This document shows, one piece after another, positions 23,243-34,639 of a DNA stretch of 64,000 nt. Positions within the stretch are counted from its first letter, which is position 1, and each line of letters begins with the position of its first letter. The stretch is from Dioscorea cayenensis subsp. rotundata (taxonomy: Eukaryota; Streptophyta; Magnoliopsida; Dioscoreales; Dioscoreaceae), in assembly GCF_009730915.1 (NCBI RefSeq), contig NC_052475.1, forward strand, positions 372,001-436,000, read 5' to 3'. Below the pieces are notes generated by a model. It was not told where the DNA came from and made no database searches. It worked only from the letters and a program-made list of their open reading frames with translations. The translations under genes were made by a program, and so were the position numbers.

Positions 23243-24805
23243 TCACAAGACACCCGGATAAGATTCCTCGCCTGCTGAAAATTCATGAGCAACACTGTCC
23301 AGATCTATAGAACTACAACCTCGAGTTTTTACAACAGTTTCATCTCTCATCATAGCTCTAACTCTCTCGACATCCTTCCACCTTCCAAGCTCGGCATACA
23401 TATTAGAAAGAAGCACGTAGTTGCCACCATTTGCCGGGTCTAGCTCCACAAGCCTCTTAAGAGCCTCTTCAGCCAAAATTAGATTGCCATGAATTTTACA
23501 AGCACCTAATAGTGCTCCCCAAATGACCTCATTAGGCTCCATTGGCATTGACTGTATCAATCTATAGGCCTCATCCAAACAACCAGACCGGCCAAGTAGA
23601 TCAACCATACATCCATAGTGATCCAAGTTCAACAAAATCCCATACTCCCTGCTCCATTTATCAAAATAATGTCGACCCTCATTGACAAGTCCACCGTGTC
23701 TGCACGCAGACAAAACATTAGATAAAGTAACTTCATTGGGTTCTATTCCTCTTCCCACCATCTCTTCAATTAATGATAGAGCCTTTGTCACACTACCATT
23801 CATAGCAAGCCCACCTATCATCGAATTCCAAGTCGCAACACTCTTCTCATTCATCGACTGAAACACTTGGCTAGCGCAACCCAAGTCCCCACATTTCCCA
23901 TACATATCAACAAGTGCAGTGCCCGTAAAAACACCAATGGCAATACCACGCCTAATTATGAACGCATGAAGCCAGAGCCCCAAACTCCGAAGCCCCAAAC
24001 TCGCACAAGCAGAGATCGAACTAACAAGCGCCACTTCACTGATAGGAACACCAACAGCTTGCATCTCTTGAAAAAGACACAATGCCTCTTCAGGGAAACC
24101 ATTCTGAGCAAACCCCGAAATCATCGCACCCCAAGACACCACATCTCTCTCCGGCATCAAATCAAAAATCTCCATCGCGCTCTTCACATCTCCCACTTTG
24201 GAATAACCCGAAACCAGAGCCGTATAAGAAACCACATCCCTCTCAGCCATTTCATCAAACACCTTCTGCGCATCGTCAACACAGCAACATCTAGAGTAAA
24301 AACCAAGCAACGAGTTCTCAGCATGAAGATTCGCTTCCAAACCGAGCTTCAAAACAAGAGCATGGATTGAACAACCAACACAAATTACTTCACAGGCTTT
24401 GAGAAGGAATGGGAAAGTATAACAGTCAGGACGCACACCACTCTGAAGCATAAGCCGGAAAAGCAAGAGCGCATCGGAGAAGAGGCCATGATCGGAGTAG
24501 GCTTTGAGAAGAGTGTTCCAAACTAGAGCATTGGGCTTCTTGGCACGGTGAAGGAGAAGGAGAGCGTCGTCGAGGAGGTTGTGGTGGATGTAGAGAGAGA
24601 GGAGCTTGGAGAGATAGAAGTTATTGTGGAAAGTGTTGGTCTTGATGAGGCGAGCGTGGAGTTGGGGGAGGTGGGAGGGGAGGGTGGCGGTGTTTAGTAG
24701 CGAGAGTGTTGGGGATTTGGTTGGGTTTGGCGGGAAGACAAGGTGGCGGGAAGGTGGCGGGAGAGCTTGAGAGGCGGTTAGGTGTGGTGTTCCGCAGGAT
24801 CCCAT
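23243..24805 (-). CDS. E-class pentatricopeptide repeat protein
   Basis: This is an intronless frame of 520 residues. It stays open ten codons further upstream, but only from a GTG, so I take the ATG at 24805. After an N-terminal region of about 45 residues rich in Ser, Pro and Thr, which may be an organelle targeting peptide, comes a run of PLS-type PPR motifs ('WNTLLKAYSDHGLFSDAL', 'DVVSYTALVSGYSKVGDV', 'DVVSWGAMISGFAQNGF', 'TALVDMYGKCGDL', 'WNSMIGGLAMNGSVTKAL'). The C-terminus has the E motif and a short E+-like end ('GCSSIDLDSVAHEFSAGEE') but no DYW domain. Family members bind organellar RNA and most often specify C-to-U editing sites or splicing. No frameshift is seen, and the target RNA cannot be told from this. 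Confidence 0.93.
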   Translation of the reverse strand: MGSCGTPHLTASQALPPPSRHLVFPPNPTKSPTLSLLNTATLPSHLPQLHARLIKTNTFHNNFYLSKLLSLYIHHNLLDDALLLLHRAKKPNALVWNTLLKAYSDHGLFSDALLLFRLMLQSGVRPDCYTFPFLLKACEVICVGCSIHALVLKLGLEANLHAENSLLGFYSRCCCVDDAQKVFDEMAERDVVSYTALVSGYSKVGDVKSAMEIFDLMPERDVVSWGAMISGFAQNGFPEEALCLFQEMQAVGVPISEVALVSSISACASLGLRSLGLWLHAFIIRRGIAIGVFTGTALVDMYGKCGDLGCASQVFQSMNEKSVATWNSMIGGLAMNGSVTKALSLIEEMVGRGIEPNEVTLSNVLSACRHGGLVNEGRHYFDKWSREYGILLNLDHYGCMVDLLGRSGCLDEAYRLIQSMPMEPNEVIWGALLGACKIHGNLILAEEALKRLVELDPANGGNYVLLSNMYAELGRWKDVERVRAMMRDETVVKTRGCSSIDLDSVAHEFSAGEESYPGVL

Positions 24806-25351
24806 TAAGCTCAGATTTACCTCCTCTTTTTTCACTTATTATATATATATTAGGGACTAGGGAGAGAAAATTGCTTGTATAGTCCTTATAAAAGTTGGTG
24901 ATCGGTGATATGACCTCGTAAAAACTATGTTTGTTTGTACGGGTTAATTTTTCAGTTGGTCACCCAACTATGACTAATTATCACTTCGGTCACCCAACTT
25001 TAAAATGTATCAAAGTGGTCACTCAGCTAATAATGTCTTTCACCGGTCAGTCAGCAGAGGAATTCCGGCAAATAAAATCATGTGTGGCAGCCGGAATAGC
25101 TGAGTCAACAGCATTTAACCATGTTAGCAGTCTAACTTGGCTTGTCCACGTCAGAGAAGCTTGCTGACTCGACTTAAGACCCTCCACATCATCATCTTTC
25201 TTCTTCGTTCTTCGTTCCAGAGATCAAGAGATAAATAGAGAGCTCCATCTTTCCCAATTCTTCAAGCCATCGTGAATCTGAACGGGTGATCTGTAGAAGA
25301 AAAGTTTTGATTTTGTGGGCGAGAGGAATCAAGCACAGATAGCAGCCGACG

Positions 25352-25403
25352 ATGTCCGTCAATTTGGAGATACGGCAAATAGGGCAGAAGCCTCCGGACT
25401 ATT
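25352..25403 (+). pseudogene. Possible first exon of the MULE gene
   Basis: An ATG opens 17 codons ('MSVNLEIRQIGQKPPDY') that end at a donor-like ATT/GTGAGC. A leader without upstream ATG clutter precedes it, just inside the left inverted repeat. I infer it was the start of the transposase or of an accompanying gene. The product is not recognised. Confidence 0.4.
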
Positions 25404-25410
25404 GTGAGCA

Positions 25411-25431
25411 AACCCTAACCCTAACCCTAAC
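25411..25431 (+). repeat. Short telomere-like hexamer run
   Basis: Three copies of AACCCT plus a partial one lie right after the possible first exon of the MULE. It is the six-base form, not the seven-base AAACCCT usual for plant telomeres. Confidence 0.7.
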
Positions 25432-25606
25432 AATGCACCCCATTATGTCTCTTACCTTCTTAGTTTTTTAACATTGTATTGCACTTTCAATTGGAACTTA
25501 GGGTTCATAGTTTGATGGAAGGGATGTCACATTATGTGGTAGTACAAGATAGGGTTTTGATGAAATGTCATGTACCTGAAAGTATTATCGTTGTTGGATC
25601 ACCACT

Positions 25607-25638
<32 letters not shown>

Positions 25639-26449
25639 GTTCACCTTCCCATAGTTTTGCCGTGGTTTTTTAGCTTGGTCCCATTTTGAGCATGTGTTGA
25701 TAAAGGGGTTTTTTTTCCAGTTGTTGTGGTCCCAAGTGGAATAAATCTTTTTTATCTAATTTATTGTGTCCATTTATTGTGTCTCCATTTGTTGTGTTCA
25801 AATTGTTATCTAATTTATTACATAAACCATTTGTTGCTTCCATTCATTGTTAGTTTAACTTGTGCTTAAAATTTTGTATGATTGATTAGTTGATGTTTAT
25901 AGTAATGATTGACTTAGAAGTAAGAAGATTTAATTGTACTACATATTTATAGAGGAGTTTGTTATAGTGTTTCATGACTTCATATTCATTTGAGGAGTTT
26001 GTCTATGTGTCAATTTTTTTCATATGGGTAGAGTTTGTTGTGGTTTACATATTTTTCTACTTGAATCAGCAGTTTCCTTTATTGTAACTGTTAAATGGAA
26101 TTTCTCCATCACTTCACCCAATGTTTATAAGTTGTTGGTATTTTTAATTCAGGTTTGTTTAATGTCCTAGGATTTGTATGGTTGTGGAATATTTAATTAT
26201 AGCAATCTTTGTTTTCTTGAGATTGTTAACAATGTGATTGTGTAAGAGAAAGAAGTGTTTAATTTGATTGTTACATAAATTTTAAACACTTGACATGACA
26301 GAGCAGTAACTATAAACTTTGGTTTATGTTTCAGTACCTGCTGCTGAGTTATTTACAATTAAGATGCAGTATAGGGCAGGTGGTATAGAGAAGTTAATTG
26401 GCCATGTTTTAGTAGTATTTTAAATGGTTGTTTACTTATTGTATCACAG

Positions 26450-26746
26450 GTTGTACTAACTGATGGGCCAGGGAAAAGAAAATTGAACATAAGAGGAGGC
26501 AAATGCAATGTTGCACAATCTACAAAACCTGCTCAGGTCTGCTACTCATCTGAACCTGCCCAGTCTGCTACTCAGCTGAAGCAACCTTCAATAGACCAAC
26601 CTGCAAAGGAGGCATCAAGCAAACATTCTGCTCCAGTTACTGCCAAAAGACATAAGGAGATTGAGGAAAAAATTAAAGAATCATATGCTCGGGAAAGGAG
26701 AAAGAATAAGATTCCCCCAGGGGCTTTAAGTAGAGGAAGGATCTGA
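26450..26746 (+). pseudogene. 3' exon left in the MULE
   Basis: An acceptor (GTATCACAG) precedes an open frame of 98 codons ending at TGA 26744-26746. It is low-complexity and charged, with two short repeats around 'QVCYSSEPAQSATQ' and a basic end ('RERRKNKIPPGALSRGRI'). This resembles the variable tails of plant MULE transposases after the zinc knuckle, but no catalytic motif is left. The call is inferred from position inside the inverted repeats. Confidence 0.45.
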
Positions 26747-27790
26747 AAAGTTTCTGATGGATTAGAATTATAGTCATGCAATACTTTGTAGTTCATTCTG
26801 CTGTAATTCTGCTGTTTTGGAATGAGTTTTGGAGAAATTGTTTTGTGGTTTATTCTGCTATTTTGGAAACAATTTGCAGAAATATTTTATGAATGCTTTA
26901 TTGTAAATACAGTCATCATACATCTTACAAATCCAAAGATGTAAACATTTACAATTATATGGGTAAATGAAGTGCAGTTCTTTTGGCATGGTTGATCTCA
27001 ATATTATTTCCAGTTATTTTGTATGATGTTACAACCCAAATACAATAAGTACAATTTTTGTTTTATACCAATGTCAATTGTTCTGTGATATTTGTGTGAC
27101 TGATCAAAATAGCATCCATTTTTTTGCAGATTCGATATGTGTTATTTTTTTTCCTAGCTATCTCCAATTAACCATGATCAATACAAGCCATTTTTTTGTA
27201 GATAATGTTTACACAATCCTAATCAAATTAGTGAGATAAATTATTTCAATTATCAACAACCTAAAATTGGCTTGATGATCTGCAATGCTAACAAATATTC
27301 AAACAACTAACAATCGAAGTTGGAAAAAAAAACAAATGAAAAGGATTTGGTTGTTCAATTAGGGCAGATCTCTTGCATTGGTTGGTAAAGCTTCAACAAG
27401 ATTAGGGCAACCGAAATTATGCCTTATGTTTCTTAAATATCCGCAACATCATGTTCATTTAGGGCCTATTACCCTATCCGCACAAGACATCATCACCTTG
27501 CTCCTTTTGAATTGAGGAAGAAGACGAAGAAGAAAGATGATGATATGGAGGGTCTTAAGCCGAGTCAGCAAGCTTCTTTGACGTGGACAAGCCAAGTTAG
27601 GTTGCTGACATGGTTAAATGCTGCTGACTCAATTATTTTGGCTACCACGCATGATTTTATTTGCTGAAATTCCTCTGGTGACTGACCGGTGAAAGACATT
27701 ATTAACTGGGTGACCACTTTGATACGTTTTGAAGTTGGGTGACCGAAGTGATAATTAGTCATAGTTGGGTGACTAACTGAAAAATTAACC

Positions 27791-29700
27791 TCTAGAAAAT
27801 TCCTTTTTTTTAGAAATATTATAATAATGTAGTTTTTTTTTCAAAATAAATTAAGAGAAGAAAGTAGTTGAGAGTTAATTTTTTAATAATTTTTTGAGTA
27901 AATATATTATTTTTATACATATATAGAAGTGAATTTCTATTTTAAAAATATTTGTAAGAAAAAATTTTAAATTTATAATATGTTTTTTTTTTTGTGACAA
28001 TTCTCTTTCTATGTGCTTAATTAATCAATTAATCAATTAATCAAATTTATGCATTATGATAGATAAAAATGTTGATTAATTAAATATATATTTTTGTGTT
28101 TATCAACAATGACTTTAAACTTAAGTTTGACCGAGTGCCATAATTGAGAATTGAGAAATAATCTGGTTTAGTCTTATGTAAATTATTGACGGGAAGTCAA
28201 AATGATGAAGTTCATTGTAATCCGATGAATTTGTTGATTAGACCAAAACCAATCAAAACTTGATTTTGGACTTATTTATTTATTTTTTTCGTCTAAAAAT
28301 CCTCGAGGGCATGAATTTTTTTTATTATGTTGTTAATTTGATAGGCTTTTATATTCACTCATTCATTTGTGGATGTTGTAGACCTTGTAGTTAAGTTGTT
28401 AAATTTTCTTATTGCCATTCCGGATATTTTTGTTTAACATATGAAATTATGTAAGACTGTTTACTTGTTTGATTCAAATTAACTTAGTTATGGTTTGACA
28501 CTTTAATTGAAGTAATTCATTAAAAATATATATTTATTTATTATATATATAATATATATCATTTGATGGTTTCATAACGTGTTTATAATTTAATATTATT
28601 ATTAATACTGAGTCATACATATAACTTTTGCTGATATAATTGAAATGAATCATCTTGTTGGACCAATGACTCATAACCAGAATATGACGTCGGTTTAATT
28701 TCAAACAATCTTTCATTTAAAAAAAAAGAAAAATAATTAACCCTTCACGTTGCGTCTCTTTTTACAAATAAAAATATATGGAATCTTATATAATTCTCAA
28801 CATAGGTCTGTTTAATACTCAAGATTTTAAGAGATAACACAGTTCCATTGTCATGTATTTGATTTATAAAAAGAGCGGGAGTGCACCACAAATCACTGAA
28901 TGGATATAATAATTTTTTTTTAAAAAAAAAATTACCACTAAAATAGTAATATAAAAACATAGAAAATTTAAAGATAAAATTGTCCATACTTCAAATTAAA
29001 AATTATACTACTATATCACAAAAGTAATTAGGTTTCACTACCTAAAATGAATTTTCTTTTCTTCAACCAGAAACAATGTGGTAATCACCAAAGCAAACAA
29101 ACTACATAGATTAAAGTGTTGTAGCTAATAGTTGTCCTCCACTAGGTACAACATACTCCAAAAAGCTACAAAGCACCTTTTTGACCTTTTTCGGTCCTGT
29201 TTTAACTCAAATTGATGTAATTAGATTATTATTTTTTAAGATAAAAATAAGATTTTTTTTTATTTTTTTATTTTTGAAGTTCTTTACGTTAGAGTGTTAT
29301 GATATTGTGATTTATTTATTTGTCTTTTTGTTGTTTGTTTATTAAGATTGAGATTATAATAAAATGTTTCTTAGTTACGGATCGAAAGTTTTTAAAATTA
29401 TGTTATGATTGGACCTAAAATTAGTTGATTTTATAACTTGTTACTATGATTGTTGGCTCTCATTTTTACATGAAATTTAATTAAATTTTCAAAAATACTG
29501 TAATTAATTTATTATAAAATAAATATAAAATAATAAAAAGATAGTATAATAAGTTTACTTTTTTCGGTACTTATGCAAATTTAACAGTAAATAAAAAAAA
29601 AATTATATTGTCCAATAAACATTAAATATAAAATATCTCGAGTATAAAAATATCTCGAGCACGTCCACTGTATTTTAACCATGTATATTATATTATATTA
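27791..29700. other. AT-rich intergenic DNA
   Basis: The region is strongly AT-rich with poly(T/A) runs, a repeated 'attaatcaattaatcaatta' near 28020 and a TA run near 28540. No coding frame or transposon border could be supported. Confidence 0.55.
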
Positions 29701-29702
29701 TA

Positions 29703-29975
29703 CTCCTTCTGTTCTTTTATATGTCACAAATCTATGTTTTTTTTATCTGTCATTTTCTAACATTAAAAAATATATTTTTTTTTCTTTCTAAAATTACTCT
29801 TAACACTCTATTCAATTCTCTACATGAAAATAAATATAGAGAGAAATATAAAGATATAAACTAGGGGTAATTTTGAAAAAATAACTATTTTTAATAAAAT
29901 TTTATAAAATAATTAAGTTTTATGCTATGTAAAATTCGATTAATCATAACAGATAAAAAAAAAAACAGGAAAGAG
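29703..29975. mobile_element. Stowaway-type (Tc1/mariner) MITE
   Basis: The left end CTCCTTCTGTTCTTTTATATGTC is mirrored by the right end near 29950-29975 ('gataaaaaaaaaaacaggaa', 'agag'), with TA at both borders (29701-29702, 29976-29977). The length of 273 bp, lack of coding and TA target fit Stowaway elements, whose consensus end is CTCCCTCCGTTCC. Confidence 0.8.
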
Positions 29976-29979
29976 TACT

Positions 29980-30515
29980 GTTTATGAGTTGTGATGTTGT
30001 CATGAACGACTCAAACAAAACTTAAGGGACCACCAAAAGGGTAAGCATCAAACACTTTATTTAGTGGCCCAAAGCTAAACACGAGATGCACAATCTTAAA
30101 AAAGTTTATACAAACGGGCCCGGTCCGCCCGGACATGATTTTAATATTTTATTTATAAAGTTTGAAAGTGCATATAAATGAGGAAATTTATATATTTAAT
30201 TACTGAAAGCATGCCGTGCCATTGCCATATATTATCCAAGATATAACTGAATTTTTCATAATACTTCAAAGTTCATGGTTTCTTTTTTTGTTCTTTAATT
30301 ATTTAACGGAAATACTTTCTTAATATAAATGGGTAAAGATGGAATTTCAGGTTAAAAACTAAATAATCCGATTTGTTCTTTTTTTTAAAAAAAAAACTAC
30401 ATGGTCATCATTTCCGATATATATGATCTCACTTAAAAATTTATAAAAAAAAATATGACATATAAAATATATAATATAAAATATAAAATACTAATATTTG
30501 TTATAGGGAAAATTA
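29980..30515. other. AT-rich DNA before the gap
   Basis: No gene is visible. There is a small GC-rich island 'cgggcccggtccgcccggac' at 30115-30134. Confidence 0.5.
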
Positions 30516-31515
30516 NNNNNNNNNNNNNNNNNNNNNNNNNNNNNNNNNNNNNNNNNNNNNNNNNNNNNNNNNNNNNNNNNNNNNNNNNNNNNNNNNNNNN
30601 NNNNNNNNNNNNNNNNNNNNNNNNNNNNNNNNNNNNNNNNNNNNNNNNNNNNNNNNNNNNNNNNNNNNNNNNNNNNNNNNNNNNNNNNNNNNNNNNNNNN
30701 NNNNNNNNNNNNNNNNNNNNNNNNNNNNNNNNNNNNNNNNNNNNNNNNNNNNNNNNNNNNNNNNNNNNNNNNNNNNNNNNNNNNNNNNNNNNNNNNNNNN
30801 NNNNNNNNNNNNNNNNNNNNNNNNNNNNNNNNNNNNNNNNNNNNNNNNNNNNNNNNNNNNNNNNNNNNNNNNNNNNNNNNNNNNNNNNNNNNNNNNNNNN
30901 NNNNNNNNNNNNNNNNNNNNNNNNNNNNNNNNNNNNNNNNNNNNNNNNNNNNNNNNNNNNNNNNNNNNNNNNNNNNNNNNNNNNNNNNNNNNNNNNNNNN
31001 NNNNNNNNNNNNNNNNNNNNNNNNNNNNNNNNNNNNNNNNNNNNNNNNNNNNNNNNNNNNNNNNNNNNNNNNNNNNNNNNNNNNNNNNNNNNNNNNNNNN
31101 NNNNNNNNNNNNNNNNNNNNNNNNNNNNNNNNNNNNNNNNNNNNNNNNNNNNNNNNNNNNNNNNNNNNNNNNNNNNNNNNNNNNNNNNNNNNNNNNNNNN
31201 NNNNNNNNNNNNNNNNNNNNNNNNNNNNNNNNNNNNNNNNNNNNNNNNNNNNNNNNNNNNNNNNNNNNNNNNNNNNNNNNNNNNNNNNNNNNNNNNNNNN
31301 NNNNNNNNNNNNNNNNNNNNNNNNNNNNNNNNNNNNNNNNNNNNNNNNNNNNNNNNNNNNNNNNNNNNNNNNNNNNNNNNNNNNNNNNNNNNNNNNNNNN
31401 NNNNNNNNNNNNNNNNNNNNNNNNNNNNNNNNNNNNNNNNNNNNNNNNNNNNNNNNNNNNNNNNNNNNNNNNNNNNNNNNNNNNNNNNNNNNNNNNNNNN
31501 NNNNNNNNNNNNNNN
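30516..31515. other. Assembly gap of 1,000 N
   Basis: The run is exactly 1,000 unknown bases, a typical placeholder length, so the true distance is unknown. Any open frame crossing it is an artefact. Confidence 0.99.
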
Positions 31516-31765
31516 ATTTTACCGAAAACGTCCCACTACTCGTGAGCTTCCAGCGACATGAAGGGAGCCCCTCGCTAGCCTCTATATGTAGGCAAAGAAC
31601 GCAGAGTCGCAAAATCGTGAGATCACACCTTTCCGTAAAAAGAGATCCGGCCCGATCGCTCAGGAAATAAATCCCAACGAGACAAATTACAATTAAATTG
31701 AATAACCTTAGCCCCCCACCAACTGTTGTCCATCAGGAATTTCCACCACCACTTCCCAAGCAGAG
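31516..31765 (-). mobile_element. LINE fragment next to the gap
   Basis: The minus strand encodes, with frame breaks, the stretch between reverse transcriptase and the zinc-binding domain of plant LINEs: 'NQALLGKWWWKFLMDNSWW' near 31760-31700 and 'WKLTSSGTFSVK' at the gap edge. The zinc-binding domain would follow inside the gap. It is GC-richer than the surrounding DNA. Confidence 0.7.
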
Positions 31766-31804
31766 CCTGATTATAATCAAACGAGCCAAATTATAATCAA
31801 ATTA

Positions 31805-32015
31805 TGATTTTATTTTTTTCTCTCAATCATCTAGTTTCTCCTATTTTTTTTTCCCAATTGTTCAATCTTTTCTCCTAATTATTTAGCTTTTCCTCCCAGA
31901 CATTTAGTACTTTCTCCCTATTATTTATTTTTTTTCCTAATTTGTCAATTTTTTCTCCCAATCATTCATATTTTTCTTCCTAACTCTTTAGCTTTATCTC
32001 TGGATTGTGTAGTTT
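31805..32015 (+). repeat. Degenerate pyrimidine-rich minisatellite, about 21-bp unit
   Basis: Roughly nine diverged copies follow a pattern like TTTTCTCCYAATNATTTAGC, for example 'ttttctcctaattatttagc' at 31870, 'ttttttcctaatttgtcaat' and 'tttttctcccaatcattca' near 31945-31975. One strand is almost purely pyrimidine in each unit's first half. Confidence 0.7.
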
Positions 32016-32070
32016 TTATTTTTTTATTTTTTATTTTTTGGGCGACCATTCAATGCTCTCAAATTATTTA

Positions 32071-32784
32071 AGGTGTGTTTAGATGTAAGGATTGATCTCC
32101 AAAGAATGAGGATCAAACCTTGTGGCATGTGCATGAAAATGTTTGGGTATGCACCAAAAGACATGAGAAGGGATCAAGGGGGGAGTGGATGCCCCTCAAA
32201 CCCTTCATACTCATCCCTCTCATTTTGAGGGGATTGAGCATGCCTTGATGAGATAATGACATTTTTACTCCTATAATATTACATTTATTTAAATGTTAGT
32301 GATTTACATTATATTTATACATTGTATTTATATTGTATTGAGTGGAAATTAAGAAATGACATGATATACATTGTATTTATTTATAAAATATTAGATTTAT
32401 TTATATTTTAGTGATTTAAAAATAATTAAATATGGACAATTGTTTATTTTAAATAAAAATAATTTAAATTGTATAAATTTAAAATTTTATTTAGAAAATG
32501 AATACATTAATAACTCACTAAAAAAATTTATAGAAATCAGAGTGTTTTAATAATTATTTCTTTTACAATTAAAATATATTATTTAATTAAAATATTAAAG
32601 GGTACAAAAGTAATTTGACTAAAATTTTTCCCCTTTACCCTCTCATATTCCTATCCATATTCCCTCCAATCAAACATTACTTTTGTTCCCATCCCCAAAT
32701 CCTCCTTTCTTATTTATATCCTCATCCCTATCCCCTTCCCCATTCCTTTCCCCATATTCCCGTTCCCTCTAACCAAACGGACAC
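32071..32784. mobile_element. PIF/Harbinger-like MITE
   Basis: The left end AGGTGTGTTTAGATG and the complement of the right end (GTGTCCGTTTGGTTAG) are imperfect inverted copies, flanked by TTA (32068-32070, 32785-32787). The interior has no open frame and shares the palindrome-like 'ctcattttgaggggatt' with the MITE at 7039-8061. Confidence 0.6.
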
Positions 32785-32787
32785 TTA

Positions 32788-33094
32788 GGGGCCATTTGGT
32801 TCGTAGTAATGACATATTACTACATAACAAGATTACCATGATAATATGAGTGAGAATATTATATGATTGGGAATATTGCGATAATTTGATATAATCATGT
32901 TTGGTTGGGAATTCTTATTACCAAGAATAGTTCATTACCGTGTTTGGTTGTCATGGTAATCAATTTGTTAAAATATAAAAAGTTATAAGATTACCACGGT
33001 AATCCAAGATAGACACCAAATTTGATGGTAATATTTATAAATTGGTAATGTGATATTATTATCAAGATTACCACCAGTGCAATGCCAAACGTGG
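32788..33094. mobile_element. Possible second MITE, abutting the first
   Basis: It begins GGGGCCATTTGGTTCGTAGT directly after the TTA and contains several inverted 'gattacc'/'ggtaat' words, ending near 'gccaaacgtgg'. The two ends match only partly and there is no right TTA, so the border is uncertain. Confidence 0.4.
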
Positions 33095-33109
33095 TGAGAT
33101 TTTGCAGCT

Positions 33110-33790
33110 CCGAGTGCTCAAGGATTGCAATCCAAAGATCGCAAGACCACCTGTCAAGCAAACAATTTTCGATGCACCAAAGACTTAGGTAATTAATTCA
33201 AGATAATCGGCTTTGAGGATCACCAGAGAGGATCCACACCGCGATCTCTCCTGCTTTTCCTTGAATATTGCGACAATCGTTAAGCTCAATGGAGTCCCAC
33301 AAGATGCGCTTAGACTTAGACTTTTTCCTTTCTCATACGGACAAGGCTCGAGCTTGGTTACACTCATTACCTGAAGGCTCTATCTAAACATGGGATCAAT
33401 TGCTCCAAATTTTCCTTTCTAAATATTTCCTGCCAACCAAAACAACCCAGTTGCGGAACCAAATCACTGGTTTTTATCAAAAAGATGGTGAATCGTTGTA
33501 TGAGGCTTGGGACAGATTCAAGGAACTTATGAGACTATGCCCACACCATGGCTTGAGAAAATGGTCGGGTTGTTCAAACATTCTGATATGGATTAAACTA
33601 TAACTCTCGCATTTCGACTGATCGTCGCATCGAGGAGCTTTGATGAACAAAAAAGTGGATGACGCTTATAATTTGATTGAAGACATGGCTCTCAACCACT
33701 GCCAATGGGCAAGTGAAAGAAACACAACTCCAAAAACCTCGCAGGAAGACATGAGGTGGAGGCCTTAAACCCTAATTGCGACCAAGGTGG
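33110..33790 (+). pseudogene. Athila gag remnant
   Basis: Pieces of the retrotransposon gag domain appear in different frames: 'RLRLFPFS' type sequence near 33306-33335, 'FLSKYFLPTKTTQLRNQITG' at 33403-33462, 'GESLYEAWDRFKELMRLCPH' at 33487-33546 and 'DAYNLIEDMALNHCQW' near 33661-33708. Several frameshifts and a short deletion break it. Gag forms the particle around the element RNA. Confidence 0.8.
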
Positions 33791-34639
33791 ATGCTCTAAC
33801 TCAAAAAAATTTGACAAACTCGAATGCAAATGCTCCAACTATCGCCAATGTCACATGTGAAACTGCGTGGTTCTATACGACACTTAGCTACAAACCGCCG
33901 GGATCGATCGCACTCCATCTTCGTAACCATCCATGGAGCAAAATGAATTATCTAAACAACTTCACGGAGACCCGTCAATGATCCATTCTCTAACACTTGC
34001 AACCCTCGGGTTGGCGTAAATCATCCTAATTTTTCTTACAAAAACAATCAACCTCATTTTTGAGCAAAAATTTTCGCTCTAATGCTCCTAGATGTACCAC
34101 GAGATTCCAAAGCAGAGAATTTCCAATCCACAACCTGTCAGAAATCAAATTTAGAGGCTTTTTGCTAGAGAACTTTGTTGCAACACAAGCCAAGCAAAAT
34201 GAAGAGTTCAAGCAACAAGGTCAAGTCATGAATGAAGCAATTCGGCAGCTTACTTCTAAGGTTGATTCCTTGGCTACCCACAACAAAAATGTCGGAAAAA
34301 TCGATTGCCCAACAAGTCGGCTCTTCATCCAGATCCCCAGTGGATGTTTCCAGGAAAGCTGTAAATTAACCCAAGTGAGCACTCGCAAGCTATAACTCTA
34401 AGGAGTGGAAAACAATTGGAAGATCCCAAGTTAAAGCAAGCTGAAAATGAAAACATTAGGGTGAATCCAGCTAAAAAAAATGATACACAACAACAAGTGG
34501 CTGAAGAAAATAGTGGAGATGCAGAGAAAGTTGATGAGGCACCAAGATACATACCCCCAAAACCTTACGTGCCACCAGTGCCATTTCCACAAAGACCAGC
34601 CAAGGCCAAGTTGGACAGCAATTTGGAAAGTTTTTAGAA

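Larger units (their letters stand above)
24942..27790. mobile_element. Mutator-like element (MULE), internally deleted
   Basis: Two terminal inverted repeats of about 275 bp (24942-25215 and 27515-27790) begin 'GGTTAATTTTTCAGTT' and stay alike to 'catcatctttcttcttcg'. The element is 2,849 bp. Inside are a possible first exon (25352-25403) and a 3' exon (26450-26746), with AT-rich non-coding DNA between. A full transposase with its catalytic core and SWIM zinc finger is missing. I found no matching 9-bp target duplication next to the ends. Large inverted ends plus a relic gene fit a MULE best. Confidence 0.8.

Noticed and set aside
25411-25431. Telomere remnant
   Set aside because: Three hexamers only, of the wrong type for most plants, within a transposon.
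30455-31612. Open frames of about 370 codons across the gap
   Set aside because: They consist almost wholly of N.
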